Assembly (NCBI GenBank): GCA_021738345.1
Contig: JAIPCE010000018.1
Span: 1-33,961 of the forward strand
Reading direction: 5' to 3'
Source of the DNA: Rhodoferax sp.
GTDB taxonomy: Bacteria > Pseudomonadota > Gammaproteobacteria > Burkholderiales > Burkholderiaceae_C
DNA length: 33,961 bases
Below the pieces are notes generated by a model, which was not told where the DNA came from, did no database searches, and saw nothing but the letters and a program-made list of their open reading frames with translations. Of this stretch, positions 9,707-18,260 are shown one piece after another. Every line of letters begins with the position of its first letter. Position 1 is the first letter of the stretch. A program made the translations under genes and the position numbers.

Positions 9707-10624
9707 ATGTTCAGGCTAATCTGGTTCGCCCTGATCCTTGCTTGCGCGGGATCGGTGCGCGCTGCCACTGTCGCTATTGTGCTGAGCGAGCGCACGCAGT
9801 CCTACATGGAGGCGGCAGAGGCCGTCAAAGAAAGCTTGAGGCGCGTCTCGACACTGCAAATCGATGTAGTTCAGCTCGGCGGCTCTGCAGTTATTGACGA
9901 CTTGACCCGTAGCCCGCCCAAGCTTTTCATCGCATTGGGTGCAGCAGCATTTGCTGGCGTGCTGGCAAAAGAGGTGCGCGTTCCTGTGATCGCAGCGCTG
10001 ATTCCCAAGTTAAGTTTCGAGCGACTTCTACGTGATCGGGGAAAAAGCGGATCTGCGCCGGTGTCAAGTGTCTATCTGGATCAACCGGTGGGGCGTCAGC
10101 TCGATTTGCTGCGCCTGGCGCTGCCCGAAGCCAGGCGCGTCGGGGTACTTTTTGGTCGCGAATCCGTGTTACAAAAAGCCGCATGGCTTGCCCAAGTCCA
10201 GAGTCGAAATCTGCAATTGGAGAGTGACCTGCTGGTTGGCGGTGAGAGCCAGTTTGCCGGGCTGAAAGATCTATTGTCACAGGTGGATGTGTTGCTTGCC
10301 CTGGCTGATCCCCAGATATTCAACAGCGCAAGTGTGCCCCACATCTTGCTGGCGACCTACCGGGCGCGTGTTCCTGTTCTTGCCTTTTCGCAGGCGTATG
10401 TCAAAGCCGGCGCGCTCTTGGCCCTGTATTCGACACCGGCGCAGGCTGGAACACAGGCGGGTGCAATGGCACGCGGTTTTTTGGCGGGTGATGCATTGCC
10501 AGAACCGCAGGATCCCATCGATTTTCAGGTCAGTGTCAACACCTACGTTGCGCGGTCATTGGGATTAGACCTGGACGAAGCTGCACTCAAGGTGCGCCTG
10601 CGCAACATGGAGCGGCGCCCATGA
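9707..10624 (+). CDS. Periplasmic substrate-binding-like protein (ABC_sub_bind type)
   Basis: This 305-residue protein has a signal peptide (MFRLIWFALILACAGSVRA) followed by a two-lobed fold that resembles the ABC_sub_bind family (PF04392), with VAIVLSERTQSYMEAAEAVKESL at the start and features such as FIALGAAAFAGV, RRVGVLFGRES and ARVPVLAFSQAYVKAGALLAL. Solute-binding proteins of this group usually work with an ABC permease and ATPase, but none is encoded nearby. The gene sits between a TonB receptor and a hybrid kinase, and its stop overlaps the kinase start (ATGA). I infer that it presents a ligand to the kinase's periplasmic domain instead of to a transporter. The ligand is unknown. Confidence 0.82.
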   Translation: MFRLIWFALILACAGSVRAATVAIVLSERTQSYMEAAEAVKESLRRVSTLQIDVVQLGGSAVIDDLTRSPPKLFIALGAAAFAGVLAKEVRVPVIAALIPKLSFERLLRDRGKSGSAPVSSVYLDQPVGRQLDLLRLALPEARRVGVLFGRESVLQKAAWLAQVQSRNLQLESDLLVGGESQFAGLKDLLSQVDVLLALADPQIFNSASVPHILLATYRARVPVLAFSQAYVKAGALLALYSTPAQAGTQAGAMARGFLAGDALPEPQDPIDFQVSVNTYVARSLGLDLDEAALKVRLRNMERRP

Positions 10625-12597
10625 TTTTTAACAGCATACGGTCGCGCATGTTAGTGGCGGCCTTGTTGCCAGTAACCCTGGTTGTTATTGTGCTGGTGGC
10701 AATCTTTTGGATGGGTCGGGCCGACGACGTGAGTGCTGCACACACTGAGCGCGGCAAATTGCTGCTGCGCCAGGTGACGATGGCCAGTGAGTTTGGACTC
10801 TTTTCTGGCGATGTTGCGGGACTGGAGGCGGTTGTCGTGGGCTTGGGTCGGGAGGAGAATGTCCTTGCGGCCGCGGTGTATGACGCCCAGGGCTTATTGT
10901 TGGCAAAGTTTGGCGCCATAGAATTTCGCTCCTACCATGAATTTACGCGCCCTGAGTCATTGAGTCGGCAGCGCGAACTGGGAAAGGACACGCATTTTTC
11001 GCCAATCTCGATCGTAGAGGCAGATATTGCAGACCCATTTTCTGCAAAGAAGGTGTTTGCATCAAAACCCATACTGGGATACGCAGTGGTGCAAATGGCA
11101 CGCGCGAGTTTGCTGGTGCGTCAGCGTGAGCTCTTGTTCCTGGCGGTGGGTGTGGGCGCGCTAGGGATTTTTGTGGGCGGCTTGCTGGGGATGCGCCTTG
11201 GTGAGGGGGTGGTGCGACCGATTCTCGATGTGTCTCGGGTGATTGAGCGGATCGGCAAAGGTGATTATGCGGCGCGCAGGGTCGCGCGGGCCGACGATCC
11301 CCTTTACCAACTTCAATGTGATGTGAACCATATGGCGGACCGCCTAGAGTCCGCACGTGACGAGCTGGAACAGCGTGTCGAGGCAGCGACCTGTGAGCTC
11401 AATCGAAAGAAAGACGAGGCTGAAGCCGCCAACTTGGCCAAATCTAGGTTTCTGGCAGCGGCCAGCCACGATTTGCGCCAGCCGATCCATGCGCTTGGAA
11501 TGTTTGTGTCGAGCTTGGGGCAATTGCCGCTGGACCCGGTTGCGCGGAAAATTGTGACAAATCTGGAGGCATCCACGCACGCGATGCAGGACTTGCTTGA
11601 CAGCTTATTGGATTTGTCCCGGCTTGAGGCGGGTGCAGTTCCGGTACAAATTTCAAGTTTCGATCTGCAATGGATATGGAATGCTCTTGAAAGCGCATTG
11701 GCCCCGACGGCGCGCGCAAAGGGCCTGCGCTTGCGTGTACGCCCTACTGAGGCGCGGGTTCTCACCGACATGACCCTAGTGCAGCGCATCGTGATGAATC
11801 TGGCCCATAACGCATTGCGCTATACCCTCTCCGGAACGGTGTTGATCGCCTGCCGGCCGGCGGCGAACCCCCAATTCGTGCGGATTGAAGTATGGGACAG
11901 TGGCATCGGAATATCGCCGGAACATCAGACTGAGATTTATAAGGAGTTTTATCAGGTGGGAAATCCCGCAAGGGATCGCAGCAAGGGCTTGGGATTGGGG
12001 CTCAACATCGTCGAACGAAGCGTACATTTGCTCGGCCTGACTCTCAATTTACGTTCTCAATTGCACTGCGGAACGCGATTTTCACTGCTGGTACCCCGAG
12101 CCGGCCCTGATACGCAACTGACCCCTGCAACAGTGGTGGATGCAATGGCGGACCTTCAAGGTGTCTGTGCGCTGGTGATAGAGGATGATTTGACCGCAAA
12201 TGAAGCACTCTGCGCGTTGTTGTCGTCCTGGGGTTGTTTGGCTTTGTCGGCGACAAATGGCATTACTGCGAAAGCCTTCTTGGACGATGGGCAATTGCCT
12301 GATGTAATCATCAGCGATTTTCGGCTGGGCGAGGGCGACAATGGCCTGGAGGTGATTGCCAAGCTAAGACTTGAGGTGGACCGGGCGATACCTGCGCTCT
12401 TGATGAGTGGAGATACTGACTCCGCTCTGATGCATGCTGTTCAGCAAGCCGAGCTCAGCCTGCTGCACAAACCGGTTCGCCCCGCCAAGTTGAGGAGCCT
12501 GCTGCGGCGGATTGTCACCACCGGATTGGTGGCTGTTCCCGATCTCGTTGAGCGCGGCGACCCCCTGGATAACGACCCCGTGGCGAGCCACTTGTAG
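10621..12597 (+). CDS. Hybrid sensor histidine kinase with C-terminal receiver domain
   Basis: This is a membrane-bound sensor kinase of 658 residues. Seen in order: TM1 (about 10-30), a periplasmic sensor region (about 32-168), TM2 (about 170-192), HAMP, a coiled coil (240-270), HisKA with the phospho-acceptor H283 (AASHDLRQPIHAL), a HATPase domain with N-box (NLAHNALRYT, N397), DSGIGIS and GLGLGLNIVERS boxes, then a receiver (VIEDD, phospho-acceptor D566 in IISDFRLG, K617). There is no HPt domain. Its start overlaps the end of the binding-protein gene. The likely output is the LuxR-type regulator encoded convergently just downstream. Confidence 0.95.
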   Translation: MIFNSIRSRMLVAALLPVTLVVIVLVAIFWMGRADDVSAAHTERGKLLLRQVTMASEFGLFSGDVAGLEAVVVGLGREENVLAAAVYDAQGLLLAKFGAIEFRSYHEFTRPESLSRQRELGKDTHFSPISIVEADIADPFSAKKVFASKPILGYAVVQMARASLLVRQRELLFLAVGVGALGIFVGGLLGMRLGEGVVRPILDVSRVIERIGKGDYAARRVARADDPLYQLQCDVNHMADRLESARDELEQRVEAATCELNRKKDEAEAANLAKSRFLAAASHDLRQPIHALGMFVSSLGQLPLDPVARKIVTNLEASTHAMQDLLDSLLDLSRLEAGAVPVQISSFDLQWIWNALESALAPTARAKGLRLRVRPTEARVLTDMTLVQRIVMNLAHNALRYTLSGTVLIACRPAANPQFVRIEVWDSGIGISPEHQTEIYKEFYQVGNPARDRSKGLGLGLNIVERSVHLLGLTLNLRSQLHCGTRFSLLVPRAGPDTQLTPATVVDAMADLQGVCALVIEDDLTANEALCALLSSWGCLALSATNGITAKAFLDDGQLPDVIISDFRLGEGDNGLEVIAKLRLEVDRAIPALLMSGDTDSALMHAVQQAELSLLHKPVRPAKLRSLLRRIVTTGLVAVPDLVERGDPLDNDPVASHL

Positions 12598-12644
12598 CCG
12601 GCTCCATACTGTGCGCTGTAGCCGTATGGCCTACGCAGCAAGAT

Positions 12645-13283
12645 TTACAGACTGGACGATGGGAGGAAACCTGCGCGTGCTGCGGCGACGACGGCCTGGG
12701 TCCTATTTTGGACTTCAAAATGCCTCAGTATCGCGGCGATATGGGTTTTGACAGTTTCTTGTGAAATGCCGATTGAGGCGCTGATTTCTGAATTGGATCG
12801 ACCATCGAGTAACAATTGCAAAACCGATTCCTGGCGCTGTGTCAAAACGGATGCGGGTTTCTCGGGGGTCTCACCCCCAGGGGAAGACAGGCTTCTAAGT
12901 TCTTGGGGTAAGTAGAGGCCTCCCGCAAGCACTTGCCGGACGGCAGCCACTAGTTCAGCACTGACGCTGGACTTGGTGGCAAAACCGCTGGCACCGGCCT
13001 GGAGGACCATACGCATCAACTCAAGGTCCGCGGTAGCGGACAGCATGAGAACCGGCAAATCAGGATGTCGCAAACCAAAAATCCGCAGCGCCTGTAGTCC
13101 GGTCATGTCTGGCAGGTGGTAATCCAGCAGCATCAGATCCAGATCCAGGTTTGCCCTGGCCAAATCGAAGGCTTGCGCACAGGTGCCAGCTTGTAGTACT
13201 TCGACCTCTTGCTCGATGCCTTGCAACACCTGGCATAGCCCCTCCCTAACTAGCGCATGGTCATCCACGACAAGTATTTTCAC
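12645..13283 (-). CDS. LuxR/NarL-family response regulator
   Basis: This 212-residue two-component regulator has an N-terminal receiver (VVDDHALVREGL acidic pair, phospho-acceptor D54 in LMLLDYHLPDM, conserved K in FATKSSV) and a C-terminal LuxR-type helix-turn-helix (LTQRQESVLQLLLDGRSNSEI, followed by ISQETVKTHIAAILRHF). It is convergent with the hybrid kinase, with 47 bases between the stop codons, and is most simply its DNA-binding partner. It lies 116 bases downstream of hppA on the same strand, so some read-through from hppA is possible. Its target promoters cannot be read here. Confidence 0.94.
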   Translation of the reverse strand: MKILVVDDHALVREGLCQVLQGIEQEVEVLQAGTCAQAFDLARANLDLDLMLLDYHLPDMTGLQALRIFGLRHPDLPVLMLSATADLELMRMVLQAGASGFATKSSVSAELVAAVRQVLAGGLYLPQELRSLSSPGGETPEKPASVLTQRQESVLQLLLDGRSNSEISASIGISQETVKTHIAAILRHFEVQNRTQAVVAAARAGFLPSSSL

Positions 13284-13399
13284 GACCAGGTTCTTTTAAG
13301 CTAGAGGTTTTAACGGGACGCAGGCTTGACCCAACGGCTTCCTCCCGGGTCACTTGTCTTCAGTCGCTCAATGCGCCGGGTGACCCCACCAATCGACTC

Positions 13400-15469
13400 C
13401 TATGCGCCGTGGATCTTCATCATCAAGGGAACAATCAGCAAGGCGACGATGTTGATGATCTTGATCAGCGGATTGACCGCTGGGCCAGCCGTGTCCTTGT
13501 AGGGGTCGCCTACGGTATCGCCGGTCACTGCAGCCTTGTGCGTTTCAGAGCCCTTGCCACCGTGGTGGCCATCTTCAATGTATTTCTTGGCGTTGTCCCA
13601 GGCGCCACCACCGGTGCACATGGAAATTGCTACAAACAGGCCTGTGACAATCGTGCCCATGAGTAAGCCACCCAGTGCGGCTGGGCCCAATACCAGCCCC
13701 ACCAGAATCGGTACCACGACCGGCAGCAATGACGGAATCATCATTTCCTTGATCGCCGCAGTGGTCAACATGTCAACCGCAGTGTCGTATTCCGGCTTTG
13801 CCGTGCCTTCCATGATGCCTTTGATTTCCTTGAACTGGCGACGCACTTCCACCACGACGGATCCGGCAGCCCGGCCTACTGCCTCCATGGCCATGGCGCC
13901 AAACAGATAGGGAATCAGGCCGCCGATAAACAGCCCAATAATGACCATCGGGTTGCTTAGGTCAAAGGTGATGTGCCTTCCATAGGCTTCGAGTTTGTGG
14001 GTGTAGTCAGCAAACAGAACGAGTGCGGCAAGACCGGCAGAGCCAATGGCATAGCCCTTGGTCACTGCCTTGGTGGTGTTGCCCACAGCATCCAGCGGAT
14101 CGGTGATGTCGCGCACGCTGGCTGGCAGTTCGGACATTTCGGCAATGCCACCCGCGTTGTCGGTGATCGGGCCATACGCGTCCAATGCAACCACAATTCC
14201 GGCCATGCTCAACATGGAGGTCGCAGCAATCGCGATGCCATACAAGCCACCGAGGGAAAACGCAGTGTAAATCGCCATGCACACAAAAATCACCGGCCAG
14301 GCGGTCGAGCGCATGGAGACGCCCAAGCCCGCAATGATGTTGGTGCCGTGGCCCGTGGTGGACGCCTGGGCAATGTGTTGTACCGGTGCATACTGGGTTC
14401 CGGTGTAGTACTCGGTGATCCAGACCAGCGCGGCCGTCAGTATCAAGCCCACGGCGCATGCCCCAAACAGCTTCATCTGGCTACCGCTCGCGGCAATGGC
14501 GTTGTCGGGAATGAGCCAAACGGTCACGAAGTAAAAGGCAATCAGGGACAGGCCACCTGCAACGGCCAGACCTTTGTACAGTGCCGGCATGACATTTTTC
14601 ATGCCTGGCGATGCCTTGACAAAGAAACAGCCAATGATGGAGGCAATGATAGACACAGCGCCCAACGCGAGCGGATAAATGACGGCACTGGCACCGGCGC
14701 CGGTCACTAGTAGTGCGCCCAGTACCATCGTGGCGATGAGCGTCACCGCATACGTTTCAAACAGGTCTGCGGCCATGCCTGCGCAGTCGCCGACGTTGTC
14801 GCCCACGTTATCCGCAATCACCGCAGGGTTGCGTGGGTCGTCTTCGGGAATGCCGGCTTCAACCTTGCCGACCAGGTCAGCTCCTACGTCTGCACCCTTG
14901 GTGAAAATGCCGCCGCCGAGACGCGCAAAAATGGAAATCAGCGAGGATCCAAAGGCAAAGCCAATCAAGGGATTGAGCAATTGGGCCAGGTTTTTGTCGG
15001 GCGTCGCATTTCCATTGCCGGTCAGGAACCAGTAAAAACCGGTCACCCCCAACAACCCGAGGCCAACCACCAGCATGCCGGTGATGGCGCCGCCTCGAAA
15101 TGCAACATCCAGTGCCGGTCCAATCCCCTTGGTGGCAGCCTGGGCGGTGCGCACATTGGCCCGAACGGATACATTCATACCAATGAAGCCGCAGGCGCCC
15201 GAAAGGACGGCGCCAATCACGAAGCCCACTGCACTCAGGGAGTCCAGAAATACCGCGATCAGGATGGTGAGCACGGCGCCAACGATGGCAATGGTTTTGT
15301 ACTGGCGCGCCAGATACGCTGCCGCGCCGGTCTGAATTGCGGCTGCAATTTCTTGCATGCGCGCATTGCCCGCGTCTTGCGCGAGAATCCAACTGCGCGC
15401 CCAAATGCCGTATCCCACGGCAATCAAGCCACAGACTAGCGCAAGAATCAGCGCCGAGTTGCCCGTCAT
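13400..15469 (-). CDS. hppA: Membrane proton-translocating pyrophosphatase, K+-independent type
   Basis: This integral membrane enzyme hydrolyses pyrophosphate and pumps protons across the inner membrane. It has 689 residues and about 16 hydrophobic helices. The substrate site is seen as [22 protein letters not shown] and [34 protein letters not shown] carries lysine (K467) where K+-dependent enzymes have alanine, which marks the K+-independent H+-pumping class. The start has a strong ribosome binding site (AAGGAG, short spacing). It is divergent from the soluble pyrophosphatase gene across a 231-base region, so the cell encodes both an energy-saving and a dissipating route for PPi at one locus. 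Confidence 0.96.
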   Translation of the reverse strand: MTGNSALILALVCGLIAVGYGIWARSWILAQDAGNARMQEIAAAIQTGAAAYLARQYKTIAIVGAVLTILIAVFLDSLSAVGFVIGAVLSGACGFIGMNVSVRANVRTAQAATKGIGPALDVAFRGGAITGMLVVGLGLLGVTGFYWFLTGNGNATPDKNLAQLLNPLIGFAFGSSLISIFARLGGGIFTKGADVGADLVGKVEAGIPEDDPRNPAVIADNVGDNVGDCAGMAADLFETYAVTLIATMVLGALLVTGAGASAVIYPLALGAVSIIASIIGCFFVKASPGMKNVMPALYKGLAVAGGLSLIAFYFVTVWLIPDNAIAASGSQMKLFGACAVGLILTAALVWITEYYTGTQYAPVQHIAQASTTGHGTNIIAGLGVSMRSTAWPVIFVCMAIYTAFSLGGLYGIAIAATSMLSMAGIVVALDAYGPITDNAGGIAEMSELPASVRDITDPLDAVGNTTKAVTKGYAIGSAGLAALVLFADYTHKLEAYGRHITFDLSNPMVIIGLFIGGLIPYLFGAMAMEAVGRAAGSVVVEVRRQFKEIKGIMEGTAKPEYDTAVDMLTTAAIKEMMIPSLLPVVVPILVGLVLGPAALGGLLMGTIVTGLFVAISMCTGGGAWDNAKKYIEDGHHGGKGSETHKAAVTGDTVGDPYKDTAGPAVNPLIKIINIVALLIVPLMMKIHGA

Positions 15470-15700
15470 AAAAATCTCCTTGAAGTGTTGTTTCGCGTGG
15501 GGGAGACCAACGCCTGCGTGGTCCCAGCTGCGTTGCTTCCTCGAGGCTCCTGTGCACCACGGTGCTGGAGACGATTGGCCAACCGCTCGGACTGTAACTT
15601 GAAAAAGGGTGTTATTGGCCCCGTTTGTATGATCTGTGTCAGTAAAATAAGGGTTAATCCGTAGTGGTATTCACAAAATTTGTTAATAAAGAGAGTTCAT

Positions 15701-16240
15701 ATGTCCCTAGACAACGTTACCCCTGGGAGCAAGGTTCCCGACGCATTCAACGTCATTATCGAAATTCCGATGAATGCGGATCCGGTGAAGTACGAAGTCG
15801 ACAAAGCCACGGGCGCAATTTTTGTCGATCGTTTCATGAGCACTGCCATGCACTACCCGACCAATTACGGGTATGTTCCCAAGACTATTTCAGGTGACGG
15901 AGACCCGGTGGATGTGCTGGTGATTACACCTGTGCCACTGATACCTGGGGTGGTCGTTCCATGTCGCGCGATTGGTATTTTGAAGATGGTCGATGAAGCG
16001 GGCGAGGACGGCAAGGTACTCGCGGTGCCGACGGACAAGATTCTGTCGCTCTACACCCGATGGAAGAAGCCCGAAGATCTGAGTCCCGCGCGTCTGAAAA
16101 CCATTGCCCATTTTTTTGAGCACTACAAAGATCTGGAAGAAGGCAAGTGGGTCAAGATTACCGGCTGGGAAGGACCCGAGTCGGCGCAGAAAGAGATCAT
16201 GGACGGAATCGCTTCCTACCAGAAGATGCAGTCCATCTGA
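15701..16240 (+). CDS. ppa: Inorganic pyrophosphatase, soluble family I
   Basis: This cytoplasmic Mg-dependent enzyme hydrolyses pyrophosphate to phosphate. ATG 15701 gives 179 residues ([19 protein letters not shown]), a typical length, while the ORF-track start is a TTG with no support. The family signature is present (DGDPVDVLV, about residues 66-74), with upstream [15 protein letters not shown] and [11 protein letters not shown]. An AAAGAGAG sequence ends 5 bases before the start and may be the ribosome binding site. It is divergent from hppA. A small hairpin follows the stop codon. Confidence 0.97.
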   Translation: MSLDNVTPGSKVPDAFNVIIEIPMNADPVKYEVDKATGAIFVDRFMSTAMHYPTNYGYVPKTISGDGDPVDVLVITPVPLIPGVVVPCRAIGILKMVDEAGEDGKVLAVPTDKILSLYTRWKKPEDLSPARLKTIAHFFEHYKDLEEGKWVKITGWEGPESAQKEIMDGIASYQKMQSI

Positions 16241-16247
16241 TAGCGGT

Positions 16248-16270
16248 AACGCCTTGAGCAATGGCGTTTT
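16248..16270 (+). terminator. Weak candidate terminator after ppa
   Basis: Seven bases after the ppa stop codon, AACGCC and GGCGTT form a 6-base stem around a 9-base loop and are followed by only a short run of T before GGGCC. It could end ppa transcription, but the stem and tract are poor for an intrinsic terminator. Confidence 0.35.
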
Positions 16271-16311
16271 GGGCCTGCACGCATAGGGAATGTCGCGCGC
16301 CGGTGATCGGG

Positions 16312-16342
16312 TTGGAGGGGTGCCACTGACGGGGGGTATGAT
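16312..16342 (+). promoter_or_regulatory. Candidate promoter for cheW
   Basis: A TATGAT hexamer (16337-16342) lies 39 bases before the cheW start, with a partial -35 match TTGGAG (16312-16317) at a long 19-base spacing. The -10 match is good and the -35 is weak. This is pattern matching only. Confidence 0.25.
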
Positions 16343-16381
16343 TTCGACTGCAAAAATCCTGTGGTTTCAAGGACCAAGCCG

Positions 16382-16894
16382 ATGTCAACCTCTCATGCTG
16401 TATCAACTTCCTTTGCCCAACGCCCAGTCACGACCCAGATCGGTACAGACTCGGGGCAGTACCTGACTTTGCAACTGGGCGAAGAAGAGTATGCAATAGA
16501 CATTCTGGGCGTGCAGGAAATCCGGTCCTATGAACAGCCCATACAGATGGTGAACTCACCGTCTTTTATCAAAGGGGTGATCAATCTGCGTGGCGTGATT
16601 GTGCCCATTGTGGATTTGCGACTCAAGTTGAACTTGCCCGATGCCGATTACACCGATTTCACCGTGGTCATCATTTTGAACGTCCGGGGCAGTGTGGTGG
16701 GTGCTGTGGTGGACGCAGTGTCGGATGTGGTAGCACTGGATGCAAAAATGATTCGGGAGGCTCCGCAGTTCGATTCGGCGATTGAATCGCGCTTCATTGT
16801 CGGATTGGCCGACGTGAGTGAGCGGATGTTGATCGTCATTGATATGGAGGCCCTGCTGAGTCCTGCCGAAATGGGGATGTCCGCAGGACGCTGA
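16382..16894 (+). CDS. cheW: Chemotaxis adaptor protein CheW (orphan)
   Basis: CheW couples chemoreceptors to the CheA kinase. ATG 16382 gives 170 residues with an upstream AAGGA, and the ORF-track start 7 codons earlier lacks support. The CheW fold is recognised by QYLTLQLGEEEYAIDILGVQEI, MVNSPSFIKGVINLRGVIVPIVDLR and VGAVVDAVSDVVAL, in family order. The first 25-30 residues are an extra Ser/Thr-rich tail. No cheA, receptor or flagellar gene is nearby, so it serves a chemotaxis system elsewhere or a single receptor. It is convergent with the next gene, with 11 bases between stop codons. Confidence 0.95.
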   Translation: MSTSHAVSTSFAQRPVTTQIGTDSGQYLTLQLGEEEYAIDILGVQEIRSYEQPIQMVNSPSFIKGVINLRGVIVPIVDLRLKLNLPDADYTDFTVVIILNVRGSVVGAVVDAVSDVVALDAKMIREAPQFDSAIESRFIVGLADVSERMLIVIDMEALLSPAEMGMSAGR

Positions 16895-16905
16895 GACGGC
16901 AGCAT

Positions 16906-18198
16906 TTATTCACGCTCCCGAAACGGGCTGCGCTGCATCAAATGGTCGAGATAATTGCCAATACCACGGTCTTCACGTTCCAGAAATCGTTCGACCGCCT
17001 CAGCGAATGCGGCGTGGGCCAGCCAATGACAACTGGTGGTTTTGACCGGTAGCAGGGCGCGGGCCATTTTGTGCTCGCCCTGTGCTCCGCCTTCAAATCG
17101 TTGATAGCCATGGGCAATGCACCATTCCAGCGGCTGGTAATAGCAGGCCTCAAAGTGCAGGCAATCGACACGTTCAAGAGCGCCCCAGTAGCGGCCGTAG
17201 GCAATTTTTGTGTCAGTGGAGGTGGCGTTGAGTTCGCCTGTCGAAGTGGACGCGCTGTCAATTGCAATCAGGCTGCTCGCAATCGGCTGAGCACCGCGCA
17301 TTGCCGTGAATAGCAGCCAATTCTCCGGCATGTTGTCAGCCATGCACTCAAAGAAATTGCGCGTCAAATACGGCGCATTGCCATGCTCGAGGTAAGTGCG
17401 CTCGTAGCAACGATAAAAGAAATCCCAGTCGCTGGATGCAATATCTTGGCCCGCAGCCCAGCGGAATGTGACGCCGGCCTCTTGTACCTTGCGTCGTTCC
17501 TGGCGAATTTTCTTCCGCTTTTCCTGGGTCAAAGAGCGTAGAAAATCGTCAAAATCCCGAAATTGCGTGGCTTGTCGGGTCTTTTTGGCACCCAAGTCCG
17601 TTGGGTTTGGTGCGCTTGCGTCATACGTCGTTGACACCGCCGCAAGCCCTGCTGCGCTTGGTGTGCCTTGATTCTCCCAGTGAAACTGCACGTTATGGCG
17701 CAATAATAGACCGGCTTCCCGGCACGCCGTTACATCTTGTTCCTGTAGGAACAGCAAGTGAAGCGACGACAACCCGCGTTGATCGCACCATTGCACCAGA
17801 GCCTTGACCAGCGCCGTGCGGGCAGCCGCGCTACGCGCCAACAATCGGCCGCCAGGCACCGGGGTGAACGGCACGGCAACCAGGGCTTTTGGGTAGTATG
17901 GAATGCCGTTTTGGGCATAGCTGTTGGCCCAGGACCAATCGAACACGTATTCGCCATAAGAGTGGCTCTTGATATAGAGGACGCAGGCGGCGCTGAGGCA
18001 TCCGTTTGCTTCGAGCGTGAAGAAGCGTGGTGACCAGCCGGTCTGTTCACAGGCGCTGCCACTCTCATGCAAGGCCAATAAGTAAGCGTGTCGCATGAAC
18101 GGACTGGGGTCGGGTTGGCTACGAAGCAGCGTGTCCCACGCCTCGGCATTGACCGCACGCGGTGAATTCAGGGCCCGAATGACATAATCAGCCGCCAT
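16906..18198 (-). CDS. FemAB/GNAT-like acyltransferase family protein (DUF482 type)
   Basis: This 430-residue protein resembles the FemAB-like/DUF482 group (PF04339), often named peptidogalycan biosynthesis protein or GNAT family N-acetyltransferase. Recognisable segments are SPFMRHAYLLALHESGSA, KSHSYGEYVFDWSWANSY, QFRDFDDFLRSLTQEKRKKI, RNFFECMADNMPENWLLFTA and YGRYWGALERVDCLHFEACYY. It has no signal peptide or membrane helix and is presumably cytoplasmic. The true acceptor substrate is not established for this group. It is divergent from nadE, with 62 bases between the starts, so the two promoters must overlap closely. Confidence 0.85.
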   Translation of the reverse strand: MAADYVIRALNSPRAVNAEAWDTLLRSQPDPSPFMRHAYLLALHESGSACEQTGWSPRFFTLEANGCLSAACVLYIKSHSYGEYVFDWSWANSYAQNGIPYYPKALVAVPFTPVPGGRLLARSAAARTALVKALVQWCDQRGLSSLHLLFLQEQDVTACREAGLLLRHNVQFHWENQGTPSAAGLAAVSTTYDASAPNPTDLGAKKTRQATQFRDFDDFLRSLTQEKRKKIRQERRKVQEAGVTFRWAAGQDIASSDWDFFYRCYERTYLEHGNAPYLTRNFFECMADNMPENWLLFTAMRGAQPIASSLIAIDSASTSTGELNATSTDTKIAYGRYWGALERVDCLHFEACYYQPLEWCIAHGYQRFEGGAQGEHKMARALLPVKTTSCHWLAHAAFAEAVERFLEREDRGIGNYLDHLMQRSPFRERE

Positions 18199-18260
18199 AG
18201 CGCTCCTGACCCACCGGCTCGGTCTTGGTGGGAGTGCGATTAACTACACAATCCTGGTTC

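Noticed and set aside
12603-12629. CCATAC...GTATGG inverted repeat between the convergent kinase and regulator genes, considered as a bidirectional terminator
   Set aside because: Only 6 base pairs with a long loop and no T-tract on either strand.
13347-13386. GGGTCAC...GTGACCC inverted repeat between hppA and the response regulator, considered as a terminator
   Set aside because: The loop is 26 bases and no T-tract follows on the minus strand, so I do not call it.
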